DNA of 64,000 bases from Bacteroidia bacterium (GCA_022760475.1 JALEFZ010000020.1:1-64000), one strand, 5' to 3'; shown: positions 11,045 through 19,450, counted from the stretch's first letter. Numbers and translations are program-made. Notes: generated by a model not told the origin, from the sequence alone.

Positions 11045-11080
11045 AAGCCCGGCAGGAAATAATCCTACCGGGCTTATTTA
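11045..11080 (+). terminator. Rho-independent terminator after the giant PKD gene
   Basis: A 13-bp stem (AAGCCCGGCAGGA with TCCTACCGGGCTT, one mismatch) and a 5-base loop, followed by a short T-rich tail (ATTTAATTT). It lies about 18 bases after the stop codon. Confidence 0.7.
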
Positions 11081-11235
11081 ATTTAAGGGACTAATTAAGT
11101 TTAGACTTTTGAGATTAGAGGAAGTAATTTATTTAGCCGTAGCAGGGCTAAAACGATAAAAAACTTCGAAATCAGGTCTTCCAAGGACGATTCTATTCCA
11201 GAAGGTTCCATGTTAAACAGTCTATACAACCCTTA

Positions 11236-11691
11236 TTACTTCTTCAAATAATCATAAATAGCTGGAGGAGCTTCAAGCATGCTTTTCAATTGAAGTTTAA
11301 GCTCAGAATGAATATCGTGGGCCTGATATTCCGCGTATTTTTCCGCATTTTCAAACTCCATCTTGAAGAATAGCTCATAATCGGAAAAGGCTCGTTTGTC
11401 CTCAAGGTCTTCGAAGTTTCCAATTTCCAGGTTTTTCACCGCTTCGATTTCAGCCAAACGCTCAATCTGTTTGATGATGCTGTCTCTATGGTCCAGTTGG
11501 TTCTCAGCAAAATTTAAAAATACCATATGAACAAGGGGACTATTTTCGCTCAATGCCATTTCCATCTGATACTTTGCATTTTCAACCTGAAGTTGGACGA
11601 GCTCTAACTCCAGTTGTTTGATTCTAACCTTATCTTGCTGCGAACAGCCAAAACAAAGCCCCAACATGCAAAAAAGTAGTACGTTTCTCAT
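11236..11691 (-). CDS. Lipoprotein with Dabb (stress-responsive A/B barrel) domain
   Basis: A 151-residue protein. Residues 1-16 form a lipoprotein signal with lipobox LCFGC, so it is probably anchored at the cell envelope. A short coiled coil (residues 20-45, rich in L, E, K and Q) follows. Residues about 52-150 match the Dabb fold: a VHMVFLNF start, a central Asp/Glu-rich part, YELFFKMEF, then a YQAHDIHSEL segment typical of the family. Dabb domains form dimeric alpha/beta barrels with varied functions. It lies 20 bases downstream of the CoA-transferase B gene on the same strand, so it may be the last gene of that operon. The biological role is unknown. Confidence 0.75.
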   Translation of the reverse strand: MRNVLLFCMLGLCFGCSQQDKVRIKQLELELVQLQVENAKYQMEMALSENSPLVHMVFLNFAENQLDHRDSIIKQIERLAEIEAVKNLEIGNFEDLEDKRAFSDYELFFKMEFENAEKYAEYQAHDIHSELKLQLKSMLEAPPAIYDYLKK

Positions 11692-11711
11692 ATTGAATAT
11701 GGTTTCAAGGC

Positions 11712-12368
11712 TTAATTAATGGTCATTTCGGGGATCTCTCCCTCCACAATCAGCCTCCCTTCGGTTGCGTTCACAATATCTTCAACCGAAACACCTGCTG
11801 CCCTTTCAATCAGCTTAAAGCCTCCTTCTACGACATCCAGGACTGCCATATTGGTTACGATTTTCTTTACACATTTTACACCGGTTAATGGGAGGGTACA
11901 CTCCTTGAGCAACTTTGATTTCCCTTTTCGATTGGTATGGGTCATGGCCACGATGATGTTCTCGGCAGAAGCAACCAGGTCCATGGCGCCTCCCATTCCT
12001 TTGACCATTTTACCTGGGATCTTCCAATTGGCAATATCTCCGGTTTCGGATACCTCCATCGCACCCAGGACGGTCAGGTTGATATGTTGTCCACGGATCA
12101 TGGCAAAACTGGTGGAAGAATCGAATATTGACGCTCCCGGTAAGGAGGTAATGGTTTGCTTACCTGCATTGATGAGGTCAGCATCCTCTTCCCCTTCGAA
12201 GGGAAAGGGCCCCATGCCCAGGATTCCATTTTCGGACTGAAACTCAACACTGATTCCTTCGGGGATAAAATTGGCAATCAGGGTAGGAATTCCGATGCCC
12301 AGGTTTACGTACCAGCCATCTTGCAATTCCTGCGCGATGCGCTTGGCTATTCCATTTCTATCTAGCAT
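11712..12368 (-). CDS. scoB: 3-oxoacid CoA-transferase subunit B
   Basis: The 218-residue beta subunit of a heterodimeric class I CoA-transferase (succinyl-CoA:3-ketoacid or acetoacetate type), which moves CoA between succinyl-CoA and acetoacetate in ketone-body and short-chain acid use. The catalytic Glu lies in the S-E-N-G motif (residues about 45-48, FQSENGILG), and the N-terminal [13 protein letters not shown] and [14 protein letters not shown] segments are family hallmarks. Length is normal. The alpha subunit is directly upstream on the same strand; 88 bases with a perfect palindrome lie between them. Substrate specificity cannot be read from the sequence alone (ScoB versus AtoA). Confidence 0.93.
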   Translation of the reverse strand: MLDRNGIAKRIAQELQDGWYVNLGIGIPTLIANFIPEGISVEFQSENGILGMGPFPFEGEEDADLINAGKQTITSLPGASIFDSSTSFAMIRGQHINLTVLGAMEVSETGDIANWKIPGKMVKGMGGAMDLVASAENIIVAMTHTNRKGKSKLLKECTLPLTGVKCVKKIVTNMAVLDVVEGGFKLIERAAGVSVEDIVNATEGRLIVEGEIPEMTIN

Positions 12369-12387
12369 AGATGATAATATTTTGGGT

Positions 12388-12419
12388 AACCCTGTCAGGG
12401 TTATAACCCTGACAGGGTT
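12388..12419. repeat. 32-bp perfect palindrome (interspersed repeat, copy 1)
   Basis: A perfect inverted repeat centred on TTATAA, with half-site AACCCTGTCAGGGTTA. Each half is itself built on the inverted pair CCCTG-tc-AGGG, so the element can fold into one long hairpin or two small ones. It lies in the gap between the two CoA-transferase genes. A second copy with the same 28-base core is at 32441-32480. The organisation resembles REP-like palindromic repeats. Confidence 0.85.
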
Positions 12420-12456
12420 GAAAACTTTGAGAGGTGAAAAATCTTTTTAAAACTGC

Positions 12457-13155
12457 TTAGGATCTTGGCCTAACAGTACGTTGCTCAATGCGTTTTTCGT
12501 AATTGCTACCCTGAAAAATCCTTTGAACAAAGACTCCAGGAGTATGGATGAAATTAGGGTCCAATTCACCCGGCTCTACCAATTCTTCCACTTCAGCAAT
12601 GGTAATCTTACCAGCCATCGCCATGACAGGGTTGAAATTCCTGGCAGTTCCCTTGAAAATAAGGTTTCCAAGCCGGTCTCCTTTCCATGCTTTTACAATC
12701 GCAAAATCTGCTGTAAGCGCAGACTCCAAAATATGAGGTTTGCCATTGAAGATTTTTACCTCTTTGCCCTCTGCGACTTCAGTCCCATAACCAGCGGGCG
12801 TATAAAAAGCGGGGATTCCAGCTCCTCCAGCCCGACATCTTTCTGCCAGAGAGCCTTGTGGGATGAGATCTACTTCCAAATCCCCACTGAGCATCTGACG
12901 TTCAAATTCCGCATTTTCTCCTACATAGGAGGAAATCATCTTTTTGATTTGGCGTTTTTGAAGAAGGAGCCCCAGACCAAAATCATCTACCCCTGCATTG
13001 TTGGAAATACAGGTAAGGCCATTAATTCCACTTTCTACCAGAGCCGAAATCGAATTTTCAGGAATGCCACAAAGGCCAAATCCTCCCAACATCAAGGTCA
13101 TGTTGCTTTCAATTCCTTTGATAGCCTCAGTAGCGTTAGCCACAACTTTATTCAT
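12457..13155 (-). CDS. scoA: 3-oxoacid CoA-transferase subunit A
   Basis: A 232-residue alpha subunit partner of the downstream ScoB. It starts [36 protein letters not shown], the usual CoA-binding [10 protein letters not shown] opening of the family. [16 protein letters not shown] and [22 protein letters not shown] are also characteristic. Length matches the family. It is first in a probable scoA-scoB-Dabb operon. Function is assigned from family similarity: activation of acetoacetate (or a related 3-oxoacid) with succinyl-CoA as donor, in the cytoplasm. Confidence 0.93.
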   Translation of the reverse strand: MNKVVANATEAIKGIESNMTLMLGGFGLCGIPENSISALVESGINGLTCISNNAGVDDFGLGLLLQKRQIKKMISSYVGENAEFERQMLSGDLEVDLIPQGSLAERCRAGGAGIPAFYTPAGYGTEVAEGKEVKIFNGKPHILESALTADFAIVKAWKGDRLGNLIFKGTARNFNPVMAMAGKITIAEVEELVEPGELDPNFIHTPGVFVQRIFQGSNYEKRIEQRTVRPRS

Positions 13156-13378
13156 GTGCGTCGTCCTTTTAAGTGATACGAGTAGAAATTAGTGAGATTT
13201 TAATTATTGAGGTCAATCTTTTGTAAAAAAAGTAAAGCCTATCCCCTCTGAGCAGGTCTACAGATACTACAATATTTTGCACGATAAATCACCTAAATTT
13301 TACTTATGATAATTCTCCCACCCTTCAAGTCTCCACATAAGCTAATTTTGATTAAAATTAACTTCAATCAAACGTACC

Positions 13379-14170
13379 ATGAAAAACCATTTCAGCATCT
13401 TTCTCCTATCTCTATTTTTACTTTTTAGCCAAGCCCAAGCCCAATTAGTAGCTAGTAAATTTTTCTTCGAGCTAGGGGGAAGTCTCTATCAAACAAATTT
13501 TGCCAATTACAATCACCAGATAAACTTCGCACTCACTGATGCAGGAGTAGATTCTTTGGCCTTTAATAATTATCCCTTTAATCAAGCCTCCAGAATAGCT
13601 ATCGGTTATAAAATCAACGATCGGATCCAGATTTCTCTGGCCATGAATAATACTTTTGAAAACTGGAATACGGTCACGTTTGTTAACCTATCTTCGAAGG
13701 ATGGAGATACCTTTACCTGGGATCAAAGCTTTTTTGGGGATACCGTAACAGGAAATTATCAGGGAAGTTTCTTTCGTGCATTTAGAGAGATAAAGGTACT
13801 GAGTTTACAAGGAAATTATAAAGTATTAGGCGGAAAAAGACATCAATTGCAGGCTATTATGGGCATTAGCTACCTTCGTTTCAATTATAGCCTGGACGTC
13901 AGCAACCTCTATTCAAATGGAGTTTTTGACAGGACTACACCTGATGTGAGACACCGAGGAAGAGAAAGGGGAAAAACAGCTTCGCTGCAAACAGGCCTTA
14001 GATATGACCTCGCCTTGAATCGCTTTTTCGGCTTTTACTCCCAGGCTGTTTACTCACAAACTTTTACCTCTTTTCGGCCCCTTCTTGACAAAACCTACGC
14101 CAACTTCCAACTTCAAGCCGGCCTTAAAGTTACCTTACCTGCCGTTGAATTAAAAAGAATGGATAATTGA
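13379..14170 (+). CDS. Predicted small outer-membrane beta-barrel protein, function unknown
   Basis: A 263-residue protein with a clear signal peptide (MKNHFSIFLLSLFLLFSQAQAQ, residues 1-22). The mature part has alternating hydrophobic/polar strands rich in Tyr and Phe (IAIGYKINDRIQISLAMN, ALNRFFGFYSQAVYSQTF, YANFQLQAGLKVTLP), as expected for an eight- to ten-stranded outer-membrane barrel. I do not recognise a named family. It stands alone, with divergent or unrelated neighbours. Confidence 0.7.
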   Translation: MKNHFSIFLLSLFLLFSQAQAQLVASKFFFELGGSLYQTNFANYNHQINFALTDAGVDSLAFNNYPFNQASRIAIGYKINDRIQISLAMNNTFENWNTVTFVNLSSKDGDTFTWDQSFFGDTVTGNYQGSFFRAFREIKVLSLQGNYKVLGGKRHQLQAIMGISYLRFNYSLDVSNLYSNGVFDRTTPDVRHRGRERGKTASLQTGLRYDLALNRFFGFYSQAVYSQTFTSFRPLLDKTYANFQLQAGLKVTLPAVELKRMDN

Positions 14171-14521
14171 TGATAATATTGGGCCGTCTGCTTCGATGAA
14201 CCTAGCTCTGCCCTACAGCCTCGACATTACTCTGACAAAGCCTCCACACAATCCTTGGCCAGTATTCTTTAACACTTTACAAAAGTAGATCTAGCACCCT
14301 CCCGAAAGTAATCTTTGATTATTATCGGGAGCTATACATGTAGCTCCGGGAAAAACATACAACATCTGAAATCCTTTATCGTTTTTTATCCAGATAAAAT
14401 AAGTAAGCCTTCAATACCCTTTACCTACAAAATCAGTCAGTTTAGCCTGCTTAGATGATATTTGTTACGAAAATCGGTAAATTCGAAGCAGGATTATCAG
14501 TTTACAGAAGCCCCTTACCGC
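14171..14521. other. Intergenic, no gene seen
   Basis: No coding frame stands out. An inverted repeat around 14313-14340 (CCCGA... TCGGG) and a second near 14331-14352 (GGAGCTACATGTAGCTCC-like) could be structured RNA or part of a terminator for the preceding gene, but neither has a clear T-run. Confidence 0.35.
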
Positions 14522-15721
14522 ATGGAAAGCCCACAGGAACAGCCTGACAAATTACAACAACTTGAAGACGAGAACAATTCACTGAAACTCAAGATTCTGG
14601 AATACCAGATGAAAGAGGCAGTGTTTCAGAATAAGGCAGTAAAAAACTTTCAAACCAATGTTTTGGTTGGAAGGAAGGCCGTCGATATTTTCCTTGGAAA
14701 AAAGCTCTCAGACAGCACCAAACAAATGTTTGAGGAAATAAAAACTGCTTCAGTTACAACAGACACACTCGGAAATGTACTTGCACATATCATCGCAAGG
14801 TTCATTAGAGTAGGTGCATTTACCGTGATGGCAGCCCTTGGTCCCTTGCTATTCGTAGGGGTGCAGACCTGGCTGCTCAACAGGCAAAACAGCCTGATTA
14901 TGCAACAAAACATAAAAATTGACCGCCAGTCGCAGTTGATCGAATCACAGCGCAGAAACGGACTTATTTTCGAATTGGGTAATGTATTGAATGCCATAAC
15001 CCAGGAAAAACAAGATCAAAAACGTGAAAGAGACCAGTGGATAGCGGAAAACCCTGGAAAACCATTTCCAAAACATCAGCACATATCTAAACAACTGATC
15101 GGTAGAATCGAAGCATTGAGTCGCTCCTTCAAGCCCTACCGTTATCTAAGAGCTGACAATACGCTGAGTAATGAATTGAGTCCTGAAAGAGGACAACTGT
15201 TGTTCTCTCTCCTAACCAGTGAGCTGGATGAGGATGACATGGATTCCATCAAAAAGGCATCTATTTTTAAGCAGGCCGACCTGGTGGAAGCCTATCTCTA
15301 TGACAGAAACTTGTCCAACATCAACCTCAAGGCAGCAGATATGCAAGAAGCTGACCTCCACTCAGCGGATCTGTCTCGATGCTATCTTGAACAAGCGAAC
15401 CTGTCTAGAGCAGACCTTAGACATGCAGATTTAAGCGGAGCTGACCTGGTTGGAACAAATTTATCATTAGCCAAACTGGCTGACATCAAACTGGATGATG
15501 CCCAGGTAGGAAGCAAAACATGGTTTGAAGACCTCAAGGTGATGGAATTCCCACCTAATGACCTTGATGCAGTAATGAGTGTTTACAGGGTGGATGAGGA
15601 ACCCCATTTTGATGTAAAGGATGGGCATACCTATTACCTGATTAAAAGGAAGGAAGTTCAAACTGATTCCCTGATCAGGGTAGATAGCCTAGAAAAGCCT
15701 ATGCTTAATCTAGAGAATTAG
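14522..15721 (+). CDS. Membrane-anchored pentapeptide-repeat protein with N-terminal coiled coil
   Basis: A 399-residue protein. I use ATG 14522 rather than the upstream in-frame TTG at 14462, because the 20 extra residues look unstructured and the charged coiled coil starts right after this Met. Residues about 8-35 are a coiled coil (LQQLEDENNSLKLKILEYQ), a transmembrane helix lies near residues 100-122 (FTVMAALGPLLFVGVQTWLL), and a second coiled coil follows (NSLIMQQNIKIDRQSQLIES). Residues about 255-330 carry pentapeptide repeats of A(D/N)LxX form, which fold as a right-handed quadrilateral helix. Function is unknown; pentapeptide proteins often mediate protein contacts. Confidence 0.8.
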   Translation: MESPQEQPDKLQQLEDENNSLKLKILEYQMKEAVFQNKAVKNFQTNVLVGRKAVDIFLGKKLSDSTKQMFEEIKTASVTTDTLGNVLAHIIARFIRVGAFTVMAALGPLLFVGVQTWLLNRQNSLIMQQNIKIDRQSQLIESQRRNGLIFELGNVLNAITQEKQDQKRERDQWIAENPGKPFPKHQHISKQLIGRIEALSRSFKPYRYLRADNTLSNELSPERGQLLFSLLTSELDEDDMDSIKKASIFKQADLVEAYLYDRNLSNINLKAADMQEADLHSADLSRCYLEQANLSRADLRHADLSGADLVGTNLSLAKLADIKLDDAQVGSKTWFEDLKVMEFPPNDLDAVMSVYRVDEEPHFDVKDGHTYYLIKRKEVQTDSLIRVDSLEKPMLNLEN

Positions 15722-15761
15722 AAGCCCGATCAAAGGCAGAAAATGCTTAAAAAAGAAAGCA

Positions 15762-15788
15762 CAGGCTGATTTATCGAAGTTCAGCCTG
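15762..15788 (+). terminator. Possible terminator hairpin
   Basis: A perfect 8-bp stem (CAGGCTGA with TCAGCCTG) around an 11-base loop, 40 bases after the pentapeptide gene. The downstream DNA is only moderately T-rich, so it may be a weak or Rho-assisted terminator. Confidence 0.4.
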
Positions 15789-15866
15789 CGTCTAAGTGTT
15801 TCTGTCTTATGAATCAAATTGGCAAAAAATATCCTCCCCCATAAAAGTCTAAAACGGTTCTTAACC

Positions 15867-16283
15867 CTAGACTTTTCCCCCTTGGGAGAGGATGTTAATT
15901 AAGCACACGGCATTGAGCGCTGCCAATACCCCCTCAGCAACGATTACTCGAATCAGATTTTTATGGGGGATGCCATCCAACACGAGACTGGTAAGCCTTC
16001 CAAATACGACGCCTGATAGGATAAGCGTGGTGATTGTGAACGAAGCAATACGGAAGTCTGAACTAATTATCCCAATTTCGGCAATTATTCCCGCCATCAA
16101 CATTACAGCCCCGACTCCCCGAATTTCATTGACCAGACCAATATGCATATCCAGATTATTGGCAGGGTCCTCAAAATAGCTTTGTAGGAAAACAGCCTTT
16201 GCCGGGTTGATAAGTCTCATGGAACAAGCATAGACCAAGGCTAAGCCAGAAAAGGATAAAACAACTATTTGGAAAATTTCCAT
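15867..16283 (-). CDS. DUF4345 family membrane protein (copy 1)
   Basis: A 138-residue protein with four predicted membrane helices, matching the DUF4345 family in length and pattern. Shared family features are the opening helix with YACSMRLINP, the FLQSYF(E)DP segment, HIGLVNEIRGVGAVML, and the GRLTSLVLDGIPH motif between helices 3 and 4. It is a close paralogue of the protein at 17834-18262, with the same motifs at the same places. The two copies flank an epoxide-hydrolase-like gene and share an upstream DNA element with it. No biochemical function is known for the family. Confidence 0.85.
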   Translation of the reverse strand: MEIFQIVVLSFSGLALVYACSMRLINPAKAVFLQSYFEDPANNLDMHIGLVNEIRGVGAVMLMAGIIAEIGIISSDFRIASFTITTLILSGVVFGRLTSLVLDGIPHKNLIRVIVAEGVLAALNAVCLINILSQGGKV

Positions 16284-16335
16284 GGTACTCTATAGTTTTG
16301 GGCACAATGGCCTGTTTGTTAAGACTTGTTATGCA

Positions 16336-16386
16336 CAAAGGTCTCCCATAGATTAGTAAATACATTTCATCTATCTTAAAAAAATC
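16336..16386 (-). promoter_or_regulatory. Shared bipartite upstream element, copy 1 (DUF4345 copy 1)
   Basis: On the + strand this reads CAAAGGTCTCCC, then 11 bases, then AATACATTTCATCTATCTTAA. The other two copies (17623-17670 and 18289-18336) have CAAAGGTCTTTG, the same 11-base gap, and AAAACTTTTCACCTA followed by an A-rich run. It lies about 53-103 bases before the start codon. This is the most diverged of the three copies. Confidence 0.55.
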
Positions 16387-16464
16387 GAGGCGGCTATACT
16401 TTTTTTGACCTAATCAAAAAAAATATTACTAACAGATTCTTCCACTCATTTCCTGGATAAAAAG

Positions 16465-16505
16465 GGCTCTCTACAAAACATGGGTCTTGTGGAGAGCCTT
16501 TTTTA
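16465..16505 (-). terminator. Strong terminator, probably bidirectional
   Basis: A 12-bp stem (GGCTCTCTACAA with TTGTGGAGAGCC, one G-T wobble) and a 10-base loop. It is flanked by an A-run on the left and a T-run on the right, so it can end transcription both ways. It lies just downstream of the hydrolase gene on the minus strand. Confidence 0.8.
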
Positions 16506-16522
16506 ATTCCAAGTTTTTTGAT

Positions 16523-17593
16523 TTAGGACAAGGGCTTGGACAAAAACTCCCTCATTGCCTGAGTTGCAGCCTCCGGCGCCCCCAATTGGAAGAAATGGTT
16601 CCCATCAATGAACTGAACCCTCCCATTGGCTACAAAATCAGGGGTATTCTCATACTCTTCAGGATGTTGTCCAGGGTCGTTCTTCCCCTGCAAAAACAAG
16701 ACTGGCATGCTCATTTTTGCAAATAGGAAATTGTGGCGATCCTCAAGCTCTTGCTCCAGGCTAGTGTGGTCAAACTGTCTGGGAGAAGCCTCCGCGATAC
16801 CCTTGTACTTGATTTCATAATCCAGTCTACGAAGAACTTCCGGGCTGATATCTTTTACGCGATACATACTGGCAGCATAAGCCAAACGAGGGAAACCAGT
16901 CCATTTCATCAGGTTGGGAAACCAGGAAGCAGAAAATAGTTTATGTGGTGGTTTGGGATCTCCGTGTGGTTCATTGGCTGACTGCTGCATGCGTACATAG
17001 CGCATCACACGCTGTTCCATACCTTCGACATTCAGGAGATGATCAGATATCACTGATCCCCTGTCATGTCCCCCCAGGTTGAAACGATCCACTCCGATGG
17101 TATCCAGCAAACTCCCCAAAGAGGCTGCAATGGCTGAGTATCGGTAATCTAGCTCAAGGCGCTTATCGCTTTGGCCATTTCCAAGTGTGTCCACTGCAAT
17201 GCAATAAAACTGATCGGATAGGTCCCTCATTTGGTTGTGGAAAGTATACCAGCTTTCGGGGAAACCATGCACCATCACAAATGGCTCATTTTCAGGATTT
17301 CCAGTAGTAACGAAATGCCAGGTAATGCCGTCTGCATCTACATACCAATGTGTAGCTTCTACCTCGCCAATCATTTCAATCTCACCATGCGCGTTCTCCG
17401 CGCCTTGTGGAAGTGACTCTGGATGGGGATAACGCATATCCGAAGTAATGGCTACGTTTTCATGGATTCCATTATCGTGAACATTTGTAAGGCTAAGGTC
17501 TTCCTGCGAGATGTACTCCAATCTTGGCAAGGCTTGAGGTGAAAGCATTTTAATCAGCTTCAATAACTCTTTGGGATTATTGATCTTTGTCAT
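16523..17593 (-). CDS. Alpha/beta hydrolase, epoxide hydrolase / dehalogenase-like
   Basis: A 356-residue alpha/beta hydrolase. The core begins about residue 85. Visible motifs are the oxyanion loop HGFPESW, the nucleophile elbow GGHDRGSVIS (Asp nucleophile as in epoxide hydrolases and haloacetate/haloalkane dehalogenases, not Ser), the acid region LFLQGKNDPGQ and the catalytic His in IDGNHFFQLGAP. The first 80 residues are an extra N-terminal segment without a signal peptide, so the enzyme is probably cytoplasmic. Substrate cannot be assigned. It sits between two DUF4345 paralogues, all on the minus strand, downstream of a Crp/Fnr-type regulator, and carries the same upstream element as they do. 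A decayed fragment of a relative lies at 19234-19281. Confidence 0.85.
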   Translation of the reverse strand: MTKINNPKELLKLIKMLSPQALPRLEYISQEDLSLTNVHDNGIHENVAITSDMRYPHPESLPQGAENAHGEIEMIGEVEATHWYVDADGITWHFVTTGNPENEPFVMVHGFPESWYTFHNQMRDLSDQFYCIAVDTLGNGQSDKRLELDYRYSAIAASLGSLLDTIGVDRFNLGGHDRGSVISDHLLNVEGMEQRVMRYVRMQQSANEPHGDPKPPHKLFSASWFPNLMKWTGFPRLAYAASMYRVKDISPEVLRRLDYEIKYKGIAEASPRQFDHTSLEQELEDRHNFLFAKMSMPVLFLQGKNDPGQHPEEYENTPDFVANGRVQFIDGNHFFQLGAPEAATQAMREFLSKPLS

Positions 17594-17622
17594 AATATTT
17601 TCTTGTTAATGTGTTACTGGTT

Positions 17623-17670
17623 CAAAGGTCTTTGTTAAGACTGGGAAAACTTTTCACCTAGATTAAAAAG
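17623..17670 (-). promoter_or_regulatory. Shared bipartite upstream element, copy 2 (hydrolase)
   Basis: On the + strand this reads CAAAGGTCTTTG, then 11 bases, then AAAACTTTTCACCTA and an A-rich run. It lies 30-77 bases before the hydrolase start codon. The first part is an interrupted palindrome (CAAAG-N2-CTTTG). The same two parts with the same spacing occur before both DUF4345 genes, so it is probably a common promoter and/or operator. Confidence 0.65.
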
Positions 17671-17833
17671 CGTGCGACCCCTTCCTTTTTTTATTCCGCT
17701 CAATCGAGCTTAGGATCAGTTGGAATACAGCAAGACATGAGGCCACACTTTACATGGGTATAAAAAACTTCTTTTGCAGAAAATGGGTCAATGGAATAGG
17801 AAGTGGCTGATCCTTCTGGCTCAGGAATTAGAG

Positions 17834-18262
17834 TCATTTAGCCCCTGATGCCTTGGATCCTTTGATCAGGACATCAAGCAGGCATAGAATATTGAATGCA
17901 AATAACACTCCCTCTGCAATCGCAGCTCGGATTATTGCTGGATGTGGAACGCCATCAATTGTCAGACCCAGTGATCGCCCTAGGATGACACCGCCAAAAA
18001 TAACCGTCGTAATGACAAATGAAACTAGCCTAAAATCCCACCTGATGGCACCGATAAGGGCTATTATTCCACCAAACAACATAACACCACCTTCAGCTCG
18101 AATTTCGTTTGCCAAATCCTTATGGATTGCTAGACTATTGTCAGGATTCTCAAAATACGATTGCAGGAATATAGCGTCAGTGGGATTGATCAATCTCGAT
18201 GCACAGGCATAAAACAATGCCATGCCTGATAAAGCCAGAACAACGACCTTAAATGTTTTCAT
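17834..18262 (-). CDS. DUF4345 family membrane protein (copy 2)
   Basis: A 142-residue four-helix membrane protein, paralogous to the one at 15867-16283. Both have YAC(S/A)xRLINP near residue 20, FLQSYFE(D/N)P, then ANEIR(A/G)xGGVML and a GVPH/GIPH turn between the last helices. It lies between the Crp/Fnr-type regulator gene (84 bases upstream) and the hydrolase gene. The role is unknown. Duplication around the hydrolase suggests that the three products serve one response. Confidence 0.85.
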   Translation of the reverse strand: MKTFKVVVLALSGMALFYACASRLINPTDAIFLQSYFENPDNSLAIHKDLANEIRAEGGVMLFGGIIALIGAIRWDFRLVSFVITTVIFGGVILGRSLGLTIDGVPHPAIIRAAIAEGVLFAFNILCLLDVLIKGSKASGAK

Positions 18263-18288
18263 TTGTTTTCCTTTGAATAATTATGATC

Positions 18289-18336
18289 CAAAGGTCTTTG
18301 GTGGAAATCAGAAAACTTTTCACCTATCTTAAAAAA
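18289..18336 (-). promoter_or_regulatory. Shared bipartite upstream element, copy 3 (DUF4345 copy 2)
   Basis: On the + strand this reads CAAAGGTCTTTG, 11 bases, then AAAACTTTTCACCTA followed by TCTTAAAAAA. It lies 27-74 bases before the start of DUF4345 copy 2 and immediately after the stop codon of the regulator gene, so DUF4345 copy 2 probably has its own promoter rather than reading through from the regulator. Confidence 0.65.
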
Positions 18337-18346
18337 TGAAAACAGG

Positions 18347-18910
18347 CTATCTTTTCTTAGACCTGATTACACTGAGGGTCTGTTGGGTAATTCCCAGGAA
18401 GGAGGCTACACTGCCAAGGGAAACCCGGTTGTTGAGATTGGGATACATATCCAGGAAAATGCTATATCGGTCAGAAGCAGTTTGAAATTGAAGGAGGTTC
18501 AATTTTTGAGAAAAGAGATCCAACATCTTAATGGAAAATTCTAGGGTCACTTGAGTCAGCTTGGGAAATTGCTCACCGAGCTTCAGGAAATCCTTATACT
18601 GGATAATCTTCACGCTGCACTCTTCAAGGGACTCCCATTCATACCGCTCCATTTTATCAAAATAAATACTGTTGATAGGGGCAACAAAGTGATCTTCACC
18701 AAAGAAGAAATGGGTAATGTCCTTGCCATCCTCCACATAATATATCCGCAACAGACCGGATTCTATAAAAAGTAACCTTTGGGAATACCTGTTTACCCTT
18801 TGAATGACTGTTTTCTTGGAAATAATAGCCCTGTCAAATGCCGCATCAATGGTGATACATTCTTCTTCGGTAAATAGATTTTTACTTTTTAGAAATGACA
18901 GGAGATCCAT
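18347..18910 (-). CDS. Crp/Fnr family transcriptional regulator
   Basis: A 187-residue regulator. Residues about 1-115 form a cyclic-nucleotide-binding-like beta roll (LLFIESGLLRIYYVEDGKDITHFFFGEDHF is the family's central strand region), followed by the long dimerisation helix and a short helix-turn-helix at the C-terminus (RVSLGSVASFLGITQQTLSVIRS). No Cys cluster for Fe-S or haem is evident and the phosphate-binding cassette is not canonical, as in many Bacteroidota members, so the ligand is unknown. It probably controls the DUF4345-hydrolase genes next to it, which share an upstream element. Confidence 0.9.
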   Translation of the reverse strand: MDLLSFLKSKNLFTEEECITIDAAFDRAIISKKTVIQRVNRYSQRLLFIESGLLRIYYVEDGKDITHFFFGEDHFVAPINSIYFDKMERYEWESLEECSVKIIQYKDFLKLGEQFPKLTQVTLEFSIKMLDLFSQKLNLLQFQTASDRYSIFLDMYPNLNNRVSLGSVASFLGITQQTLSVIRSKKR

Positions 18911-19233
18911 GTAATTCGAGTTGTTAACGAAAGAAATATTGCACCATAGTTGCCACGATCACAAATTATTAGCAAACGAAACCTGATCTATGATCCTTTT
19001 CAGAAAGGAGAAATAAATGCACTTTCAATGTTACACAAAATAGAATCACAATCATTTAAATCCAACTTTTCAGGAGATAAGGAAATATACTTTGGCCACC
19101 AATTAATATTCTCCCATGCAATTCACCATTGAGAGAAAATGAGCTTTTACTTCATCAGCAAAAACCTATTATTTTCATTCAGTGAGCTGCTACCCCATGA
19201 AATCCAGAAAAACCATCCTCCTTTCCTCTGGAG

Positions 19234-19281
19234 CTGTCCAGGATCAAAACGCCCTTGCAAAATCAGGAAGGGTATGCTCAT
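19234..19281 (-). pseudogene. Remnant of an alpha/beta hydrolase related to the 16.5-kb gene
   Basis: Read on the minus strand, 19281 to 19234 encodes MSIPFLILQGRFDPGQ. The intact hydrolase at 16523-17593 has MSMPVLFLQGKNDPGQ at the strand leading to its catalytic acid; 11 of 16 residues agree and the DNA is also visibly similar. Outside this piece the frame soon loses similarity and stops occur in neighbouring frames. It is therefore best read as a decayed duplicate. The limits of the remnant are uncertain, and chance similarity in so short a piece is not fully excluded. Confidence 0.5.
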
Positions 19282-19417
19282 GCAGCGCCCATCGAGGCAA
19301 CTTCCAGCGATTGAATTCCCTTTCTGATATTTCAGAAGGTAATTAGAGTAGGAAATTGCTAGGTAAAAATAGCCTCAACCTCATAAAATAGAACGGTATA
19401 CTTCATTTATTGTACCT

Positions 19418-19450
19418 GTTCAGTACACCTTCCAGTTTGTTCATTCCACC
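19418..19450 (+). promoter_or_regulatory. Direct repeat pair, likely LytTR binding site
   Basis: Two imperfect 12-base copies, GTTCAGTACACC (19418) and GTTCATTCCACC (19439), start 21 bases apart, two turns of the helix. A matching pair with the same period lies at 23314-23346. Regulators with LytTR domains bind such direct repeats. A LytTR regulator gene sits between the two sites. Confidence 0.6.

Noticed and set aside
11719-12240. A 173-codon + strand frame opposite scoB
   Set aside because: Antisense to a well-supported CoA-transferase gene; Ser/Pro/Thr-rich translation without a family match.
12421-12456. GAGGTGAAAAATC near 12430 as a fourth copy of the Crp/Fnr-linked element
   Set aside because: Only part of the AGGTGAAAA segment matches and the CAAAG-N2-CTTTG part at the right spacing is missing.
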